NCBI GenBank assembly: GCA_937903155.1
Contig: CALCZU010000003.1
Location: 1-25,395, forward strand
Length of the DNA stretch: 25,395 bases
Reading direction: 5' to 3'
From: an uncultured Bdellovibrionales bacterium
Lineage (GTDB): Bacteria > Bdellovibrionota > FAC87 > UBA2466
Of the stretch, positions 21,361 to 25,395 are shown piece after piece. The notes under the pieces were generated by a model. It worked only from the letters and a program-made list of their open reading frames with translations. It was not told where the DNA came from and ran no database searches. The position numbers and the translations under genes are program-made. Within the stretch, counting starts at the first letter, position 1, and each line of letters begins with the position of its first letter.

Positions 21361-21603
21361 ATGAGACTCTTTAATTTCATACTTACCATCGCGGTTCTTC
21401 TCAGTGCGTTAACTGGATGCGGGAAAATTCTGTCTCCCGAAGAAGCTTACGGAAAGCTATTACCTGATGGAGAAGTTGCGACAGGAGATAGCTTTGGAAA
21501 TACTTCTGAAGAGGAAGCGCCACGACGCGAAAAAGTGAGCCGCGAAACTCGAGACGAGAACGAGCAAATCATCACGCCAATGGTTTTAAATCCGGGAGGG
21601 TAA
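21361..21603 (+). CDS. Small lipoprotein
   Basis: This 80-aa protein starts at the ATG at 21361, with AAAGAG upstream; the frame is open 34 codons further back, but that part is AT-rich leader. The signal ends in the lipobox ALTGC. The mature part of about 60 aa is acidic and disordered-looking (EEEAPRREKVSRETRDENEQ), typical of a short tethered outer-membrane lipoprotein. It ends in NPGG, and the GGGAGG at its 3' end may serve as ribosome-binding site for the big propeller gene that follows in the same frame. The two are probably one transcription unit. Confidence 0.72.
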   Translation: MRLFNFILTIAVLLSALTGCGKILSPEEAYGKLLPDGEVATGDSFGNTSEEEAPRREKVSRETRDENEQIITPMVLNPGG

Positions 21604-21633
21604 ATCTTTCTCTTACTTCAAATTCTATCCCTT

Positions 21634-24012
21634 TTGACCTTACCTCGATTTGCTTACTCGTACGGCGAGATTGATTTCGACGTCAATCAGATGGTGTTAA
21701 GAGCCGGAGCACAAAAAGACAATGCCGCAACCAATTTCATTTCGGTAGGTCGTACTTGGGTGACTTCCGCAAACCAGTACCAAGGCCTGATCGCTTCTTA
21801 CAATAAATCGTCAGGTGGCCAAGACACTAATTTCAATATCAACAGCGCGACTCCCGGAAAAATCTTATTGGATTTCGGTGGCGCTGCAGGCGACAATCTT
21901 TGCAATGCGGTCGTTTATGCTTATGACGGCTTTATCGCCGCTTGCCGTAGCATGACCCCTAATGGATTTTACGATATTTACCTCGTAAAATTTGATGCGT
22001 CCGGCAATCTCGATACTGGTTTTGGAACCAATGGAATTAAAAAAACTTCTCTGGGCGGCGATTCCACAAACGGTCACGCTTTGATTCGCGGTGCAATCTA
22101 TGACTCAGTCACAGGCAATGCCGGAAATCATGGGACGATCGTCATCACAGGCGCAATCGGCAAATATTCCCCCGGAGTATTTCACCCTTTTATTGCCGCG
22201 TTTGATCAAGACACCGGTGCGCAATACGGGACGACCACATCCATTTCGGGAATTAATGGGACGGCGGTTGCGATTGCATTCGATAGTGCAAATTCAAAAT
22301 ACTACACTGCCAGTACTGAAACGACCGCAAACCATGGTTTTTATATCCACCAATTCAACACATCCTTAGCCGCTGCGGGAGCTCCTTGGGGAACTGCCGT
22401 GAATTTCACGACAGCGATTTCAGGAGGCGCCGCAGACTCGATTCCTTCTGGAATTGCGGTCATTGGCACAAACGTCATCACCACGGGTTCTAATCGAAAA
22501 GATACTTCATCTCCCTGGAGATGCGCGGTCACAGCTCACTCAACGGCCACTGGAAATCTGAATACTTCCTTTGGCAGCGTTCCCTCTCCGCTCACAGGGG
22601 GAACCGCCAATCAAGGCATTACTCTTTTCACCGCGAATGTTTCAAACGCCTGCATTCTCAATGCGGTGTCAACCCCTCCGACCGGAACAACGATTAATGC
22701 CGTCGGAACGATATTTAACGGAAGCAACTATGATTACCTTGCTTCGCAAATGAATATCTCTGGAACGATGGCGGCAACGTTTGGAACAAACGGGATTCAA
22801 ACACAAGGCGGCGGGCTGGCAGATGATGTTTTGAACTATGGCCTTTATCTCAATGGATCCGCTACTGACTATTATGGAGTTGGAAGGGCGCAAAGTACGA
22901 CGTTAGTAAACGGAGGGGCGCTTTCGAAGATCGGAACTACCTCCGGATCGTTTACGACCGTGACGGTGAACAGTTGGTCTAAAACAACGACGGTTGGCGC
23001 TCCTTCAAGCAGAACTCTTTTCACAAGCCAGTGGACGGGAAGCCTGTTGCTCATTTGGGGCGGAAGCACCAACACTGGCGGTAAATATGATCCCGTCGCC
23101 AATAGCTGGTCGAATATGGCCACTGCCGGCGCCCCCTCGGCCCGTTCAGAATCTATCTCGTCTTGGACGGGAACAAAAATGGCGGTGTGGGGTGGCGGAA
23201 ATTATTTAAATACCGGAGCACTTTACGATCCCGCAGCGAATAATTGGACAACGATGGCAACGCTCGGCGCTCCCGCAGGAAGAATTTCTGCCGACGCAAA
23301 TAATCCCTGGGCACCTTGGGTAGGAACGGGAATTGCTTTTTGGGGAAAAGAATTAAAATCAGGAAGTTCGTCGACCTCTCTAGGCAATAACGGTGGAATT
23401 TATAATCCGACTACAAATTCCTGGACCGCTATCAGCACGCTAGCCGCCCCCTCAGGGCGCGATAATTTTGAATTCGCCTGGACCGGGACAAAATTGATTG
23501 TCTTCGGTGGTTACACCAACAACGGAAATAATAGTCCTACTTTGGTCAATACGGGAGGAAGTTATACTCCTCTCACAAACACTTGGACGGCACTTCCAAC
23601 GTTGAGTGCTCCGTCCCCACGTTTCTACGCCGCTTCGGCATGGGCAACGTCCAATTGGATTATTTGGGGGGGTGCTACCAATACGTCCTTCTCAACTTCA
23701 GTCAATACGGGCGCGATTTACAATCCTCTTTTGAACACCTGGTCACCTCTCACCACTCTCGGTGCTCCTTCCCCAAGATCCATCGTACGAGGGGGTTGGA
23801 CCGGTTCTAAATTTATTGTCTGGAGCGGATACGACGGTGACGTCGTAAACACCGGTGGCATTTACAACTACGCCGCAGCTACTTGGAGTGCGATGGCGAC
23901 ACTCAATGCTCCCAGCGAGCGATACTCCACCCATGCGTTTTGGACAGGATCTAAATTTTTGATCTGGGGAATGTACGGCAATTCGAATACGGGCGGCGCT
24001 TACACTCCGTAA
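21634..24012 (+). CDS. Large exported delta-60/kelch propeller protein
   Basis: This protein of about 792 aa has an N-terminal half (to about residue 445) with delta-60-type repeats (for example FDASGNLDTGFGTNGI and the related SSGGQDTNFNINS). The C-terminal half holds seven kelch-like repeats of about 45-60 residues, N-[ST]-W-[ST]-x-M-x-T-x-x-A-P-S-x-R ... W-T-G-x-K-x-x-x-W-G-G ... N-T-G-G-x-Y-x-P. Both halves should form beta-propellers. From the TTG at 21634 there is little signal peptide. Starting at the ATC at 21604, five bases after GGGAGG, would add IFLLLQILSLL and give a plausible signal ending near FAYS. A surface or extracellular binding protein is likely. It ends at a good terminator. 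Confidence 0.82.
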   Translation: MTLPRFAYSYGEIDFDVNQMVLRAGAQKDNAATNFISVGRTWVTSANQYQGLIASYNKSSGGQDTNFNINSATPGKILLDFGGAAGDNLCNAVVYAYDGFIAACRSMTPNGFYDIYLVKFDASGNLDTGFGTNGIKKTSLGGDSTNGHALIRGAIYDSVTGNAGNHGTIVITGAIGKYSPGVFHPFIAAFDQDTGAQYGTTTSISGINGTAVAIAFDSANSKYYTASTETTANHGFYIHQFNTSLAAAGAPWGTAVNFTTAISGGAADSIPSGIAVIGTNVITTGSNRKDTSSPWRCAVTAHSTATGNLNTSFGSVPSPLTGGTANQGITLFTANVSNACILNAVSTPPTGTTINAVGTIFNGSNYDYLASQMNISGTMAATFGTNGIQTQGGGLADDVLNYGLYLNGSATDYYGVGRAQSTTLVNGGALSKIGTTSGSFTTVTVNSWSKTTTVGAPSSRTLFTSQWTGSLLLIWGGSTNTGGKYDPVANSWSNMATAGAPSARSESISSWTGTKMAVWGGGNYLNTGALYDPAANNWTTMATLGAPAGRISADANNPWAPWVGTGIAFWGKELKSGSSSTSLGNNGGIYNPTTNSWTAISTLAAPSGRDNFEFAWTGTKLIVFGGYTNNGNNSPTLVNTGGSYTPLTNTWTALPTLSAPSPRFYAASAWATSNWIIWGGATNTSFSTSVNTGAIYNPLLNTWSPLTTLGAPSPRSIVRGGWTGSKFIVWSGYDGDVVNTGGIYNYAAATWSAMATLNAPSERYSTHAFWTGSKFLIWGMYGNSNTGGAYTP

Positions 24013-24034
24013 ATCGGTTAACGGAGTTTTTCTT
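24004..24034 (+). terminator. Rho-independent terminator overlapping the propeller stop
   Basis: ACTCCGT (24004-24010) pairs with ACGGAGT (24021-24027), followed by TTTTTCTT. The left arm includes the last codons of the propeller gene, and the loop and right arm overlap the end of the convergent caspase-like gene. Confidence 0.7.
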
Positions 24035-24812
24035 GATAGAGGCTTGTCGGAACCAATCTCTCGACAGGATGTTGTCCACCAAACGAATAGCGTTTCGTCA
24101 GATCGACGAATTCGCTGATGGTTCCGTTTGATTGACTCACTTCTTTGTAAGCTTGTTGCATGGCTAAAGTGAAGATGGAACCATTCGCCATGGCTCCAGA
24201 AGTTTCTTCCGCCCGCGACGCCGCAAAAACAAAAAGTTTTTTCCAATACGCTTCGGCTCGATTTCCACTGAACGTTTCCGCCAGTTGATCTGCCATTGCG
24301 TTTGAGAGACTTAAAGAATCGAAGAATGATAAGCCTTTTCGCATCGGATCGACCATTGATCCCGCGTGGCAGGAATCATACATCAACACCAATCGTTCGA
24401 GTGGAGGCAGTCCTGCTCGGCCGGCAGTAATTGCGTCTCGGATTTGAGTGGGTGTTGCCGAAAGGTCATTGGCTAATGCGATATCACCAATTCCGCCGTG
24501 CCCCGAAAAATAGAACAGTAAGGTTCCCGAATCTTTAATCGATGCTGAAAGGGATTTGAGACTCTGAAGGACATTTTCGACAGTCCCCTCATTGTCTCGA
24601 ATGACTTTGGTAGAAAAACGATACGCAGGATCTTTCAACATTTCGTCGACATTCTTGATGTCGAGATCAATCCCCGGAAGACTGTAAGCGACTCCGACTA
24701 ACAGGGCTTGATTCGTGGCGTTCGGGTTTTCTGCAAAACCATTTCGGTTTGTGACCGCGTAAGACGATGCAAAACAAACACTCATACCTAAAAATAGAAA
24801 GACGTATCTCAT
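24018..24812 (-). CDS. Secreted caspase-like (C14) protein
   Basis: This 264-aa protein has a signal peptide (MRYVFLFLGMSVCFASSYA) behind GGAGATTTCT; a longer frame from 24872 is not needed. The caspase/metacaspase dyad is visible as His105 in LLFYFSGHGG and Cys148 in MYDSCHAGS. They are preceded by ALLVGVAYSLPGIDLDIKNVD, the usual first strand and helix, and followed by LFVFAASRAEETS. C14 peptidases cleave after basic residues (metacaspases) or aspartate. Export is notable, since most bacterial caspase-like proteins are cytoplasmic or signalling-linked. No partner domain or adjacent receptor is present. It is transcribed alone, convergent with the propeller gene. Confidence 0.87.
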   Translation of the reverse strand: MRYVFLFLGMSVCFASSYAVTNRNGFAENPNATNQALLVGVAYSLPGIDLDIKNVDEMLKDPAYRFSTKVIRDNEGTVENVLQSLKSLSASIKDSGTLLFYFSGHGGIGDIALANDLSATPTQIRDAITAGRAGLPPLERLVLMYDSCHAGSMVDPMRKGLSFFDSLSLSNAMADQLAETFSGNRAEAYWKKLFVFAASRAEETSGAMANGSIFTLAMQQAYKEVSQSNGTISEFVDLTKRYSFGGQHPVERLVPTSLYQEKLR

Positions 24813-25041
24813 AGAAATCTCCAAATGGGGGGTTGGGAAACTATTCAGGATGGGATGATTAACTCGTTGCAAGATAAGAGGACTGAAACAAAAAACTCAC
24901 GCGGTAGAATGGGCGTCAGACCTGAATAATGGCTGTTTATTTAGTTTAAAGGCTTGCGAGGATTTTTAAGCGCAAAACTCTTAATTCATTTTAACTTCTG
25001 TGAAGAAGCGTTCTTTGTTTAAGGCTAAACGAGCGTTTTAA

Positions 25042-25395
25042 TTAAGATTCATCAATGATCTTGCCGGGGTTCAAAAGCTGGTGGGGATCAAACGCTTTTT
25101 TCAACGCGCGAAAGAGCTGCATTTCGATAGGACTGCGACTGTATTTGAGCCAATTCTTTTTGAGCAGCCCCACTCCATGTTCGGCGGAAGCACTTCCGTG
25201 ATATTTTTTAAAAAGCGGAAAGAATGACTCTTCTAATCTCTTACATTCTTCATCAAACTTTTTTAAATCCACTTTTTCGGGCCGTAATAAATTTAGATGA
25301 GGACTGCCATCTCCGAAGTGACCAAAGAGATAGAGATCGATTGCGTATTTTCCTTTTTCAAACACCTCTTCGACCTGCGCTTTGGTTTTGGCTGT
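25042..25395 (-). CDS. GlcD-type FAD-linked oxidase, C-terminal part
   Basis: The window holds the last 117 residues of an FAD-linked oxidase of the glycolate oxidase GlcD / D-lactate dehydrogenase type (FAD_binding_4 with FAD-oxidase C domain). Hallmarks are LFGHFGDGSPHLNL, SAEHGVGLLKKNWL and the terminal AFDPHQLLNPGKI. The HGVG block binds the flavin and substrate in this family. The frame stays open to the window edge, so the N-terminal FAD-binding domain lies outside. Substrate (glycolate, D-lactate or 2-hydroxyglutarate) cannot be told from this part. Confidence 0.9.
   Translation of the reverse strand, partial: TAKTKAQVEEVFEKGKYAIDLYLFGHFGDGSPHLNLLRPEKVDLKKFDEECKRLEESFFPLFKKYHGSASAEHGVGLLKKNWLKYSRSPIEMQLFRALKKAFDPHQLLNPGKIIDES

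Overview
The window looks like one end of an assembled contig from a Gram-negative bacterium. The first 27 bases are Illumina adapter, so the contig begins artificially, just inside a truncated ftsE gene. Many short exported proteins and lipoproteins, a secreted zincin, a secreted caspase-like protein, RCC1, kelch and delta-60 propellers and a deoxyhypusine-synthase-like enzyme together suggest the Bdellovibrionota or a neighbouring group. This placement is an inference from gene content, and no phylogenetic marker was tested.

Layout. Bases 28-1987 hold ftsE (partial, minus), tRNA-Cys, a GDPD-like gene and an FMN-reductase-like gene. tRNA-Arg(ACG) at 2098-2174 is the left border of a 4.38-kb island. 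Its 3' part plus 95 bp of downstream sequence (2130-2269) is repeated perfectly at 6509-6648. The island holds a pseudogene with two stop codons, a small lipoprotein, two ribbon-helix-helix-like small proteins, a possible small-terminase-like protein, a DUF3800 protein, two exported proteins and a candidate terminated small RNA. I see no integrase or transposase in it. Bases 6691-12992 hold an ArsC-type phosphatase/arsenate reductase, a secreted seven-repeat RCC1 protein, a Rieske oxygenase, an exported protein, a secreted protein built of nine C-x-x-Q-x-N-G-Y-x-x-C repeats, a PaiB-like FMN-binding protein and a secreted metalloprotease.

Bases 13111-17067 (plus strand) hold the deoxyhypusine-synthase-like gene, a small exported protein, an exported leucine-rich-repeat protein with a TIGR02996-like domain, and a 402-aa lipoprotein ending at a strong terminator. 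Bases 17139-19128 (minus strand) hold a cobalamin riboswitch followed by three genes of unknown function, the clearest candidate for an undescribed regulated system. Bases 19174-25395 hold an iron-permease-family membrane protein, a HI0933-type flavoprotein, a small exported protein, a lipoprotein plus a 792-aa delta-60/kelch surface protein (which may start at a non-standard ATC codon), a secreted caspase-like protein and the end of a GlcD-type FAD oxidase.

Two themes recur. Much of the coding capacity goes to exported repeat proteins and hydrolases, as expected of a surface-active or predatory lifestyle. A short extragenic palindrome with a conserved tail also recurs between genes.
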